A stretch of DNA of 64,000 bases, from NCBI RefSeq assembly GCF_000730245.1, contig NZ_CP004403.1, forward strand, positions 372,001 to 436,000, given 5' to 3'. The translations under genes were made by a program, and so were the position numbers. This stretch comes from an endosymbiont of Acanthamoeba sp. UWC8 (lineage in GTDB: Bacteria > Pseudomonadota > Alphaproteobacteria > Rickettsiales > Midichloriaceae). Positions 47,050 through 55,408 of this stretch are shown piece by piece (position 1 is the stretch's first letter; each line of letters opens with the position of its first letter). The notes below the pieces were generated by a model. The model was not told the origin of the DNA and did not search any database. It saw only the letters and a program-made list of their open reading frames with translations.

Positions 47050-47274
47050 ATGAAGAGTAAATCCGCCAACAGGATTAACAGAGCTTCCGGAGTATTTGTA
47101 AAGCAACCTCAATCTACTGCTGAGCCTGAGGTTTATCCGGTTAAGGATGGTGACACTGTAGATGGTATAGCAGCTGAGTATAGGGTGAGCAGAGATGATA
47201 TTTTAGAAGCAAACCCTAAATTAAAAGATAAGATATCTGTTGATAAGCAAGGCAGAACAAAAATACTGATTAAG
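47050..47274 (+). pseudogene. LysM carrier fragment, 3'-truncated by IS copy 2
   Basis: About 75 codons contain a third LysM-type copy (DGDTVDGIAAEYRVSRDDIL, then KLKDKISVDKQGRTKI) with a different N-terminal lead (MKSKSANRINRASGVF). The IS begins inside the repeat at 47275. This shows the array once continued further right. Confidence 0.75.
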
Positions 47275-47307
47275 TGTCAAGCCCCCGAAATATGTTCCAG
47301 TTTTTAG

Positions 47308-48159
47308 TTAGTGACAAGTCATGTAGTTAACGATTGTATTAGGAGCTGGCGGCTTGTAATTTAGAGAGCTATGAGGTCTAATTTCGTTGTAGTGTTTACG
47401 CCAGTTTTCTATAATAACTTGTGCTTCATTTAATGTACAAAATGATTCTCCATTTAGTAATTCATCTCTAAGGCTACCGTTAAACCTTTCATTGAATCCA
47501 TTCTCCCATGGGCTACCGGGAGTAATATATGCTGTTTTTACCTTTAGCACTTCTAACCATTTCTGAAGAGTTTTAGCAGTAAACTCACTGCCATTATCTG
47601 AACGGATAAAATCAGGTATCGCTTCCGTCATAAATAACTTAGATAATACATCAATCACATTATCAGATGTAAGGTTATAACCAACCTTGATTGCTAAGCA
47701 TTTACGACTAAATTCATCTATTACCGTTAGCATCCTGATCTTCCTGCCATTACTTAGCCTATCCGTTACAAAATCGTAACTCCACACATGATTAGCATAT
47801 AATGGCCTAAGTCTAATACAGCTACCATCATTAAAGTATAACCTTCCTCTCTTCTTCTGCTTTTTGGGGACTTTTAATCCTTCTTCACGCCAAATACGCT
47901 CAACCCGTTTATGGTTAACTTGCCATCCGTCAGCTTTTAGTAATGCTGTTATCCGGCGATAGCCATAACGTCCATATTTAGTTGCTATATCTATAATATC
48001 TTTACGAAGAGCATCTTCATCATTAGCTTTTTTAGGTATATAGCGCTGAACAGAGCGAGAGACATACAATAATCTACATGCCTTACGCTCTGATATATCA
48101 TATTTTTGACATGCTGATACTACTGCTTTACGCTTCTGCTCAGCGCTTATTAGTTTCCC
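47308..48159 (-). CDS. IS3-family transposase OrfB, copy 2
   Basis: Same protein as the OrfB of copy 1, with the slippery GGGAAAC at 48153-48159. DDE residues are intact. Confidence 0.9.
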   Translation of the reverse strand, partial: GKLISAEQKRKAVVSACQKYDISERKACRLLYVSRSVQRYIPKKANDEDALRKDIIDIATKYGRYGYRRITALLKADGWQVNHKRVERIWREEGLKVPKKQKKRGRLYFNDGSCIRLRPLYANHVWSYDFVTDRLSNGRKIRMLTVIDEFSRKCLAIKVGYNLTSDNVIDVLSKLFMTEAIPDFIRSDNGSEFTAKTLQKWLEVLKVKTAYITPGSPWENGFNERFNGSLRDELLNGESFCTLNEAQVIIENWRKHYNEIRPHSSLNYKPPAPNTIVNYMTCH

Positions 48160-48425
48160 TCAGCTACATCTTTTAGTATTAAATTACTAAGGGTAAGCTC
48201 AGCTACAGCGCGTTTTAAACGCATATTCTCAACCTCAAGATTCTTTAGACGTTTAATCTGGGAAATCTCCATGCCGCCATATTCTTTACGCCATTTATAA
48301 TATGTAGCATCAGAAATACCTAACTGTTTGCACATCCTGATAACGCTCTCTCCCTGGCTAAGTATTACCTCTGCCTGCCTTAATAACCTTATTATCTGCT
48401 CACTATTATATTTCTTCTTCATCAT
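48150..48425 (-). CDS. IS3-family OrfA, copy 2
   Basis: Same 91-residue helix-turn-helix protein as copy 1, intact. Confidence 0.9.
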   Translation of the reverse strand: MMKKKYNSEQIIRLLRQAEVILSQGESVIRMCKQLGISDATYYKWRKEYGGMEISQIKRLKNLEVENMRLKRAVAELTLSNLILKDVAEGN

Positions 48426-48516
48426 ATAATTACTCCATCTAAATTTATTTATAGATTAGCTCAATAGCTATCTATTTACTAACCTATTCATGGAGCTATT
48501 ATACGGGGGCAGGACA

Positions 48517-49182
48517 GATAAATTACGTTTAGGATAGATAGCCTGTATTTCCAATATACGCATTATCCTTAATACACGCTTGCGGTTCGTTTCATATCCG
48601 GCATGACTTAGTAATACCGTAATCCTCCTGTAGCCCATAAATGGATAACGGTTATGTAAATCTTTAATTTCATTCATCAAAGTAACATCATCCGATAACA
48701 CTTTAGGTTTATAATATAAGCTTGATAAATTGACTCCCAATAATTTTGCCTTGCAACGTTTACTTAGCTTGCTACCTTTAGATGTATTTACTATTTGTTG
48801 TCGCTTCGCCAGGCTTATTTGCCTAGCACTTTCGACAAAAAATCGTTCTCTACCTTTAATCTCCCTATAGTAGCATGTAATGCTTCTATCTCTTTGTTTG
48901 GATCTTGAGTTGTGCAAGCGTTCTTAAATACTTCAGAACCATGTTCTAATAAGGCGGCTTTCCATTTGTATATTTGGCTGGATACTACCGCATATTCTTG
49001 GCAAAGCTGGCTTATCGTCTTATCTCCTTTCAAGGCTGCTAGCGCTACCTTAAATTTATATGCTGCTGTATGGGGTTTCTTCTTTATATTTGATTTAGTC
49101 ATAAATTACCTTCTATATTTAAGTTTAATTTACACCCTAAATCCTCCTCTCTCAACTGTTCCAGTTTTTGGGGAGCACTTCT
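48517..49182 (-). mobile_element. Truncated second IS3-family element (5' part)
   Basis: These 666 bp match 62118-62783 of the full element near the right edge of the window, in the opposite orientation. OrfA is complete (48815-49102, 95 residues), and OrfB is cut after PKRNLS where IS copy 2 begins. The outer end is GTTCCAGTTTTTGGGGAGCA. Not functional by itself. Confidence 0.88.
48815..49102 (-). CDS. IS3-family OrfA in truncated element
   Basis: The 95-residue HTH protein (ISQLCQEYAVVSSQIYKWKA, zipper region EIEALHATIGRLKVEND) is the same as that at 62198-62485. Its OrfB partner is truncated, so it can at most act in trans. Confidence 0.85.
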   Translation of the reverse strand: MTKSNIKKKPHTAAYKFKVALAALKGDKTISQLCQEYAVVSSQIYKWKAALLEHGSEVFKNACTTQDPNKEIEALHATIGRLKVENDFLSKVLGK

Positions 49183-49494
49183 GGTATTTAGGGAAATCTT
49201 TAGCGGATGAGCTAAGAGTTCAAGGTATGGAAATATTTACCAAAGTGAGGAAAAATATGAAGAAGCGTATAATCAACAAAGCGCAGAAGTTCTTATTAAG
49301 CAAGAGAGGTATAATTGAAACCGTGATAGATCAATTAAAGAATTGCTGCCATATAGAGCATAAGGCATAGGAGCCCGATAAATGCCTTTGTAAATATCAT
49401 CTCGGGTTTAATCGCTTATTGCTTTAAAAATCGCAAACCATCATTAAAACTTAATGATTTACAACCGCTTAACCATTCCCTTATGCCGAACTGA
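49183..49494 (+). pseudogene. IS982-family transposase remnant (C-terminal part)
   Basis: The fragment reads YLGKSLADELRVQGMEIFTK, then KNMKKRI, KRGIIETVIDQLKNC and, after a +1 frameshift near 49,362, RHRSPINAFVN to LNHSLMPN with a stop at 49492. This is the normal end of an IS982 transposase. The N-terminal two thirds are absent, cut by the IS3-family element. Confidence 0.82.
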
Positions 49495-49615
49495 GGTTAA
49501 GTAATAGCACATTTATAAGTGAGGCAAACATGAAAGAAAATCTAGAATTGTTACAAAATAAAATAGATCAAGCAAAATATGAACTTAGAGAAGTTAAGCG
49601 GGTATGAAGCAGGAA

Positions 49616-50245
49616 TTAAAATAGCAGGTAGTTTTGAATGCCATTTTTTAAGAATTCGTATATCTTACTTGCTGAACCTCCCTTCTCATGTACAACTATA
49701 AAATCAGCCCCTGCATCTGCAAATTGATGACATCTATTTAATGCCACCTCAACAGTTTCACCGATTACCAAAGCTTCTGTACGCGCAATTATCTTAAAAT
49801 TATTATCCTTCCTTGCAGTTTTTATTGCTTATAGCTTTTCGCAGAATTTATCAATATCTTCTAAATATTGATTAGAGCTTGAAAAGCTATTTCTTTTAGG
49901 GGTTTGCTTATCTTCAATACAAAGTCCATTAGCTCCTGAGTAAATCAAAGTTTTGACAGCAGATTTTAATGCAACCCCTCCATTAAATCCTGTATCCCCA
50001 TCAACCCAAATTGGAATAGTTGTTTCACATCTCATTGAACGAAGCATGTTTGAAAGAGCTTCAATTCCAGCTATCTCTGCATCAGGTAAGCCAAGAGTTT
50101 TTAAATGGCAAAGGCTACTTAACCATATGCCATCTTTGCCGGCTTCTTGGGTAAGATAGGCTGTAACACCATCATAAGCTCCCCAAAAATATTGTATTCT
50201 ATCCAAGTTTGCATACATAATTCTTTTTCCCAAAGCATTTTTCAT
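49616..50245 (-). pseudogene. Phosphoenolpyruvate mutase/isocitrate lyase-family gene, broken
   Basis: The first 138 codons show the ICL/PEPM pattern: GAYDGVTAYLTQEAGKDGIW, LGLPDAE, then IWVDGDTGFNGG (metal-binding Asp-Gly-Asp) and GLCIEDKQTPKR. An in-frame TAA at 49826 interrupts, and the same frame continues as TARKDNNFKIIARTEALVIG and ADAGADFIVVHEKGG before ending at 49616. Intact enzymes have about 290 residues. PEP mutase starts phosphonate synthesis, but other members act on methylisocitrate or oxaloacetate, so the substrate is uncertain. A NUDIX pseudogene lies divergently next to it. Confidence 0.75.
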
Positions 50246-50281
50246 TAATATTGACTGAGATGGATAAATTTCAATATTACC

Positions 50282-50692
50282 ATCATAATTTTTAAAGGTG
50301 TATTCGTTTGCTTAAAAGAAAATCAAAAGTATAAAATAACCAATGGCTTTATATAGCCCCGGGGGGGTATTGAGGCCGGAGAAACGGCTATTCAGGCAGC
50401 TATCCGGGAATTAAAGGAGGAAATAACCTTAGATCCTTTAGAGATGTATTGTACTGACAAATGTGAAGTATTTTTTTCCAAAGATGACAACTCAATCAGG
50501 ATTGCCCCTGTTTTTTATGTTATTGTTTCTGCAAAAGCTATTGTTTCTATAAATGAAGAGCACCGGGAATATGCATGGTTAACTATCGATCAAGCTCTAA
50601 ATAAACTTTCCATGCCTTTGCAAAAAGAGGTAGTACGCCATGTATATGAATACTTCATCATTAACACCCCTCCATCTTACTTAAGGGTTTAA
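50282..50692 (+). pseudogene. NUDIX hydrolase, broken by an in-frame TAG
   Basis: The reading frame GVFVCLKENQKYKITNGFI, TAG at 50354, PRGGIEAGETAIQAAIREL, KEEI contains a full NUDIX box (G-x5-E-x7-RELxEE). The stop sits three codons before the box. The protein then continues to 50692 with WLTIDQALNKL. No good start codon exists upstream in frame. A product could start only after the box (ATG 50444), which would be inactive. Confidence 0.72.
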
Positions 50693-51087
50693 AAGCATAA
50701 TTTAAATCAACAAAGCTTGCTCTTACGGCTAAAGTATGAAGATTTAAAAAGAGAGATAGAGCATTATATTAGAGGTTATTAAGAGTCACTGAAGCATAGA
50801 GGGTATGCATTATATATTAGCTATAACCTTTAAAGAAAAAGCTTCAAGAATAAGGCAAAAACATGCGGATCACAATTCTGGCAATCTTATATCGCGCTGC
50901 TCTTAACATGCTCAAATCCTCAAATATCCCTAAAAAATTCATATAATCTCTAAAAGAATAAGCTGGTTGACAAAATGCTGTATTAACCTAAGTTTGGTAT
51001 AAAGGATGTTGTAAAAGGGTATTGCGATAAGGAAGGATGTGAACTAAGTTAGCCGCTAATCGGCTCTAACATCAATAAGAGGTAACG
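50693..51087. other. Degenerate intergenic stretch
   Basis: No intact gene. A short helical fragment (LRLKYEDLKREIEHYIRGY) can be read near 50,725-50,782 but has no context. A hairpin GTTAGCCG/CGGCTCTAAC at 51049-51073 sits just before the IS982 remnant and may be part of it. Confidence 0.4.
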
Positions 51088-51716
51088 ATGTTCGCATCCC
51101 TGATTGATATATTCAGTGCAGTTGACAATTTTTGCAAGCATTTTGATAAGAGTTGCGGCAGATTTTTAATCAGAGGGGATAATAAGCGAAGGCAAAGGGC
51201 ATGCAGGATGACATTATCGGAAATAATGACGATCATGATACTATTTCATATAAGCAACTACAGGACATTTAAAGAATATTATAAAGATTGCATACTCAAT
51301 CACCTTAAGAGCTGTTTTCCTAATTCGGTAAGTTATAACCGTTTTGTAGAACTAATACCTGTAGGCATAATGCCGCTTACTGCTTTTCTTCACGGCATGA
51401 GAGGTAAAGAGACCAATATATATTTTTTGTAGATTCAACTGCAATAAAGATATATCATATAGCGAGGGAGAAGCGGCATAAAGTATTTGCAGGCTATGCA
51501 ATGAATGGCAAAAACTTTATGGGATGGCTGTTTGCAGACAAAGGATATTTAGGAAAATCTTTAACAGGAGAGCTAAAGGCTCAAGCTATAAAAATATTTA
51601 CCAAGGTGAGAAAAAATATGAGCAAACGTATAACCAATAAAGCGCAGGAGCTCCTGGTAAACAAGAGAGGGATAATTGAAACCGTGATAGATCAATTAAA
51701 GAATTGCCGGCACTAC
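51088..51716 (+). pseudogene. IS982-family transposase, degenerate with internal deletion
   Basis: The N-terminal part (114 codons: MFASLIDIFSAVDNFCKHF, MTLSEIMTIMILFHISNYR) stops at 51430 after a frameshift. The next frame gives YFVDSTAIKIYHIAREKRHK and GYAMNGKNFMGWLFADKGYL. About 40 residues that normally separate the MGWxFG and ADKGY blocks are deleted. It ends at KNCRHY, where it runs directly into the truncated coaBC gene, so this element or a later deletion cut that gene. Confidence 0.82.
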
Positions 51717-51965
51717 TAAAACAAGTTCGTGGTTTTTAGCTAACTCTATATGAAGCATAGGATTATAATGCGAATCTTCAAATACGTAATCATTATAAAT
51801 AATAGCTTTAGTTAATGAAGAATAGGTAAGCGGGCTAACGAAATGCTTTGCCGATTCAGTTAATATAATGCTGATCTCATGCCCTTTTTTCTCTAATTCT
51901 CTAACTAAATCAATACTTTTATAAGCTGCTATGCTTCCTGTGATTATTACCAGTAATTTGGCCAT
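51706..51965 (-). pseudogene. coaBC: CoaBC 5' fragment (phosphopantothenoylcysteine decarboxylase domain), cut by IS982
   Basis: About 87 residues of a flavoprotein decarboxylase remain: LVIITGSIAAYKSIDLVREL at the start and the ELVLVVPA block at the break. The full bifunctional CoA-synthesis enzyme has about 400 residues, so the FMN site is incomplete and the ligase domain is absent. The fragment ends at the IS982 remnant. Unless an intact copy exists elsewhere, the host-supplied pantetheine pathway would be broken. Confidence 0.8.
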
Positions 51966-52317
51966 AAAGTATACCTATTTTTAGATAAATTACTGCTATA
52001 AATAATATACTAATACTTACTAAGCATAACTTGAAATTAAGAAGCATTATTTAGTCTGATTTAATATATATAGTAAATTAAGTTGGATATCTAACACATT
52101 TATTCAAATAAAATAAAATAAAATAAATTAAGTTTAATTTAATATGACTATATAGCCTACAACTGAAAAATCAGATAATAAGAACAGTAAGAAGCACGCG
52201 CCTAGCCGCCATTTATAGCGCGTGCTCGTATAAATGACTATGTCATATACGCAAACTTAGTTTAATTTTTTATAGCTCAACTATGCTCCATGTATGTAGG
52301 ATATTCAACTTAATACA
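51966..52317. other. Intergenic stretch with a GC-rich hairpin
   Basis: 352 bp without a gene. The only feature is the hairpin at 52193-52226 and a short AAATAAAATAAAATA tandem run near 52,110-52,135. Confidence 0.5.
52193..52226. repeat. GC-rich perfect inverted repeat
   Basis: AGCACGCGC (52193-52201) and GCGCGTGCT (52218-52226) form a 9-bp perfect stem with a 16-base loop in otherwise AT-rich DNA. It lies about 90 bp beyond the stop of the leftward C45 gene. A terminator is possible, but no T tract follows directly on either strand. Confidence 0.6.
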
Positions 52318-53475
52318 CTATATATAGCTTTCTAACAGCAATTCCGCATTATATTCATTTGTTGTATTGTACATGGCTAATGAAAAATATTTTTCTAAAG
52401 GGATTTCTGTCCAATTAGGGTTATCAGAATTAATTTTTAAGTAAATATTTTTATTAAACGAATCATAAATTATTTGATAAATAGTATAATCCCATACACT
52501 CCCTCCTTTATCCATAGATTTATCCATTAAATCTTTAAAACATTCAATATCACATCCTCCCTTATCATGCAAAAAATTAACTAAATTATCCCGCCTACTA
52601 ACTCCTAACCAGGTACTCTCATCTGTCGGTGCGGGAATATCCCCCCAAGTATCATTATGAAAAAAATTTGTAGATCCGTATGGTTGATTTAAAATAGGGT
52701 AATAAGGTCTCATTCCTAATAGAGGAGAAAATTCATAAGAATGTGTCTCATTATGGCTTGCAGCATTAATTATTAAAGAATAATCGGCTTCTAAACTATA
52801 CATTTCATCTTTGAATTCTGAAAGGTTTCTTGAGCTTTGGACTGCTTTCAAAAGAGTAGCCAGCAATGTTTCTTTGCTGGTATCAACAGCAAAACCTCCC
52901 GAAGGCATACCATTATTAAATTCTGCAAATATTCCCTCGGAATTTATACAAGTAGGACAATAAATTTGACCCGGCATAGATATAAAGGCAGTAGGAAGCT
53001 TATTATCCTCATATAGCACTGTCAGTGTCAAATATTTAGCACACTCATCGAAGGGTTTAAAAAAGTCATAATTTCTACCTATAAGCCCTGCATTTAACTC
53101 ATTTGAAGTAGGCGAAAAAAGAAATGCACAAGCACTTATCTCGCTTGATTTTTCTCTCAGTAAAGAATTAAGTGTTTCCATTCCTAAAAGAATTTTACAA
53201 TCGCTTAGGCTTATTCCCGATCCTTCAGCCATACCTTCTATAAAACTTTTATAGTCGGTAGGATATCTTTGATAAAAAATTTCGGCTTTATCCGCTAGTC
53301 TCTCATATGAAATACCTTGCTGACCATAGTAGTCTGTTAATATATTCAACGTTTTTAATAAATCTTCTTTTAAAAAATAACCATAGTCAGTACCCATTTT
53401 TTTTCGGGTTCCGGTTAAAACTAAAAGGTTAATATTATTTATTCTTTCATAAAGGGATAAATGCTTAATTGGCAT
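52318..53475 (-). CDS. C45-type Ntn hydrolase (acyl-CoA:6-APA acyltransferase-like)
   Basis: The 385-residue protein resembles peptidase family C45/choloylglycine-hydrolase-like Ntn hydrolases. The pro-part ends in IEGMAEGSGISLSDCKILLG (about 79-97). The likely nucleophile is Cys116 in ISACAFLF, exposed by self-cleavage before it, followed by GRNYDF (133-138), the family's conserved Arg-Asn-x-Asp. DYSLIINAA and GVSRRDNL are further family-like blocks. Members hydrolyse or transfer amide acyl groups (penicillins, bile salts, N-acyl amino acids). The substrate is unknown. It is intact, unlike its neighbours. Confidence 0.78.
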   Translation of the reverse strand: MPIKHLSLYERINNINLLVLTGTRKKMGTDYGYFLKEDLLKTLNILTDYYGQQGISYERLADKAEIFYQRYPTDYKSFIEGMAEGSGISLSDCKILLGMETLNSLLREKSSEISACAFLFSPTSNELNAGLIGRNYDFFKPFDECAKYLTLTVLYEDNKLPTAFISMPGQIYCPTCINSEGIFAEFNNGMPSGGFAVDTSKETLLATLLKAVQSSRNLSEFKDEMYSLEADYSLIINAASHNETHSYEFSPLLGMRPYYPILNQPYGSTNFFHNDTWGDIPAPTDESTWLGVSRRDNLVNFLHDKGGCDIECFKDLMDKSMDKGGSVWDYTIYQIIYDSFNKNIYLKINSDNPNWTEIPLEKYFSLAMYNTTNEYNAELLLESYI

Positions 53476-53630
53476 AATGCTTAAATAATTATGTTTAGGA
53501 ATAGTGACACTTAAATTACATAAAAGTTTCTGTCAAGGTTAAATCACTGCACTACTGACAATTTGTATTACATACAAACGACAAAAACCATTTAAGGTTA
53601 TTGTATATAAGCAACAATTACAATATTGTA

Positions 53631-54148
53631 TTAAGACCGTTGATTATTCTTGGTTCTTAAAACTATCGATAAGATTTCATCTATTTGTTTAATGATTTGA
53701 AATTTACCATTTTCCTTATTATCAATAATAAAGCAATCTTCCGTAGGTTCAAAGTTTTTGCTAATTAATTTAGCATAATCCGGTTGAACATGATCCCCCC
53801 TTTCTAACAACCTTTTGGTCATAGTGTCATAATCTGATACTACTTGAATAAATAAAGCATCCGGTAATGCGGTTTTAATAGCTTGACGGTTTTTTCTTTA
53901 TAAAGTGCCTGGGTTATTACCAACCCCTCATCTTTATTATTAATCATATTTTGTGTATTTTGTATTATTATCTCAGTAAAACCATCCCGCATCTCTTGAG
54001 TAAACGGCTGCTTGCTTGTAATTGCTTCTAGCATAGGAGCAGGAAGCCAATTATCAGCATCTATAAATTTATACTTCAAATGCTTAGATATCACTTCTCC
54101 GGCATAACTTTTCCCGGCGCCCGCTAAACCAAATAAAAATATAATCAT
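53631..54148 (-). pseudogene. Gluconokinase-like small-molecule kinase, frameshifted
   Basis: The first frame (54148-53840) shows the P-loop LFGLAGAGKSYAGE (about 4-17) and the acceptor region FIDADNWLPAPMLEAI of gluconate-kinase-like proteins. It leaves frame at an A6 run near 53,894-53,899. With one A added, the protein continues as KNRQAIKTALPDALFIQVVS, then DYDTMTKRLLERGDH to 53631, about 172 residues in total, the normal family length. It would phosphorylate a sugar acid or similar substrate. It is the last gene of a leftward run after the glycosyltransferase (11 bp). Confidence 0.75.
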
Positions 54149-54159
54149 AATTATTCTCC

Positions 54160-55386
54160 TTATAACTCATCTTTATATGAGTTGTTATAAATTTTTTCCT
54201 CAATCCTTAGTAAGGCTTCTTCCATATTTTGCACATCACTTAACGAATCCCTAATTGCAAGCAAACTTGCCTGATGATCATCCCAGTCTTTTACTATATC
54301 ATTAACTAAACCTGATATTTGCTGCTCAATAGGTAAGTTACTATCTACAGTTTTTGCAGCATTTAATTCAACTAGTCTTTTAGCTATAAAGTTTTGATCG
54401 CCGGCGATAGGCATAACTATCATAGGCACCAGGTGATATATTGATTCTTGGACGCTATTAAACCCACCATGAGTAATAAAAATGTCCGTATTTTTTAAAA
54501 TAGTAGTTTGATTTAACATTAGGTTAATTGAAATATTAGGATTAGTATTATACTTCAATAAGCTGTTATATACCTCTTCTTCTCCGCCGGTAGATAATGT
54601 TACCTTATATTCGGTGCCTTCAAAAGCATTTAATATTTTAATAAACCTATCTAAATCATGGTTATACAAGGTACCGAATGAAACATATATCGTAGGTTGT
54701 TTTAAGTCGGATATACTATTATTAGCCGGTAATTCCTCACCCAGGTAGCGAGCAGGGAAAAAAATATATTTATTTTTATTAAAATATTGAGAATGCCGTT
54801 GCAGGTAGCATGAGGTATAAAGGATAATATCCGAACTATATTGACCTGATATTAAATCAACCAGAGTTGAAATATCACTCGGATAAAGCTCTTGCAGCCT
54901 ATGAAACGGCTCTTCTATAAATTCGGGAAGATTAGTATATACAGCCCCTTCTCCGGTGTTTATTATAGTCTCATTATTGATTGCCATAACTGTTGTGGAG
55001 CAAATTGATGGGATGGAAAGCTTTTTAGCAATAACATGTCCCCAGATTGCCATATTATCATAAATTATTAAATCTACCGATTCTTTGGTACAATCTTCAA
55101 TTATTAAAGGAATAAGATCTTTTGCTGCATTTACGGCACCTTCAGTAAGCCTTAGCAATCTGGCATGTAAATCAGTCGGCGGAAGCTTAGTAACCATCAG
55201 ATATTCTAAGGAAGGTATATTCGGATACTGCTTATATTCAACATTCATATTTTGTATCAGCTCCTGATATTGTAAAGGAGCATAATAGATTACCTCATGT
55301 CCGCGCTTATTCAAAGCCTCAACCAGAGATTCCGTTGCAACAATATGCCCTCGATACACCGGGGCAAAAAAAGCAATTTTTGACAT
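54160..55386 (-). CDS. MGT/UGT-type family 1 glycosyltransferase
   Basis: The 408-residue GT-B protein moves a sugar from a UDP- or dTDP-sugar to a small acceptor. The N-terminal acceptor half begins IAFFAPVYRGHIVATESLVEAL, with the catalytic-type His in RGH. The C-terminal donor half has ISFGTL-type YVSFGTLYNHD (about 229-239) and the donor-binding FITHGGFNSVQESI, then PMIVMPIAGDQNFIA (about 310-345). Family members glycosylate macrolides, sterols or flavonoids. It lies 22 bp after the DUF2608 gene and 11 bp before the kinase, suggesting one transcript. Confidence 0.88.
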   Translation of the reverse strand: MSKIAFFAPVYRGHIVATESLVEALNKRGHEVIYYAPLQYQELIQNMNVEYKQYPNIPSLEYLMVTKLPPTDLHARLLRLTEGAVNAAKDLIPLIIEDCTKESVDLIIYDNMAIWGHVIAKKLSIPSICSTTVMAINNETIINTGEGAVYTNLPEFIEEPFHRLQELYPSDISTLVDLISGQYSSDIILYTSCYLQRHSQYFNKNKYIFFPARYLGEELPANNSISDLKQPTIYVSFGTLYNHDLDRFIKILNAFEGTEYKVTLSTGGEEEVYNSLLKYNTNPNISINLMLNQTTILKNTDIFITHGGFNSVQESIYHLVPMIVMPIAGDQNFIAKRLVELNAAKTVDSNLPIEQQISGLVNDIVKDWDDHQASLLAIRDSLSDVQNMEEALLRIEEKIYNNSYKDEL

Positions 55387-55408
55387 AAACTTAAAATCCT
55401 ATAATTTT

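Larger units (their letters stand above)
47275..48516 (-). mobile_element. IS3-family (IS407-like) insertion sequence, copy 2
   Basis: The same 1,242-bp element as 36286-37527, same orientation, no difference noticed. Flanks differ (AAG on the left, GAT on the right), so no target duplication is visible. Its right end cuts directly into an older IS3-family element. This fits recombination between IS copies or an adjacent deletion. Confidence 0.92.

Noticed and set aside
36286-48516. Composite transposon formed by the two identical IS copies
   Set aside because: The outer flanks (TAAA and GATA) share no target duplication, and the outer sides cut two unrelated genes. Recombination and deletion explain it better.
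48912-49370. Rightward 150-codon open frame over the IS3/IS982 junction, with a twin at 62098-62388
   Set aside because: It is antisense to the IS OrfA and only exists where the IS end reads into neighbouring DNA.
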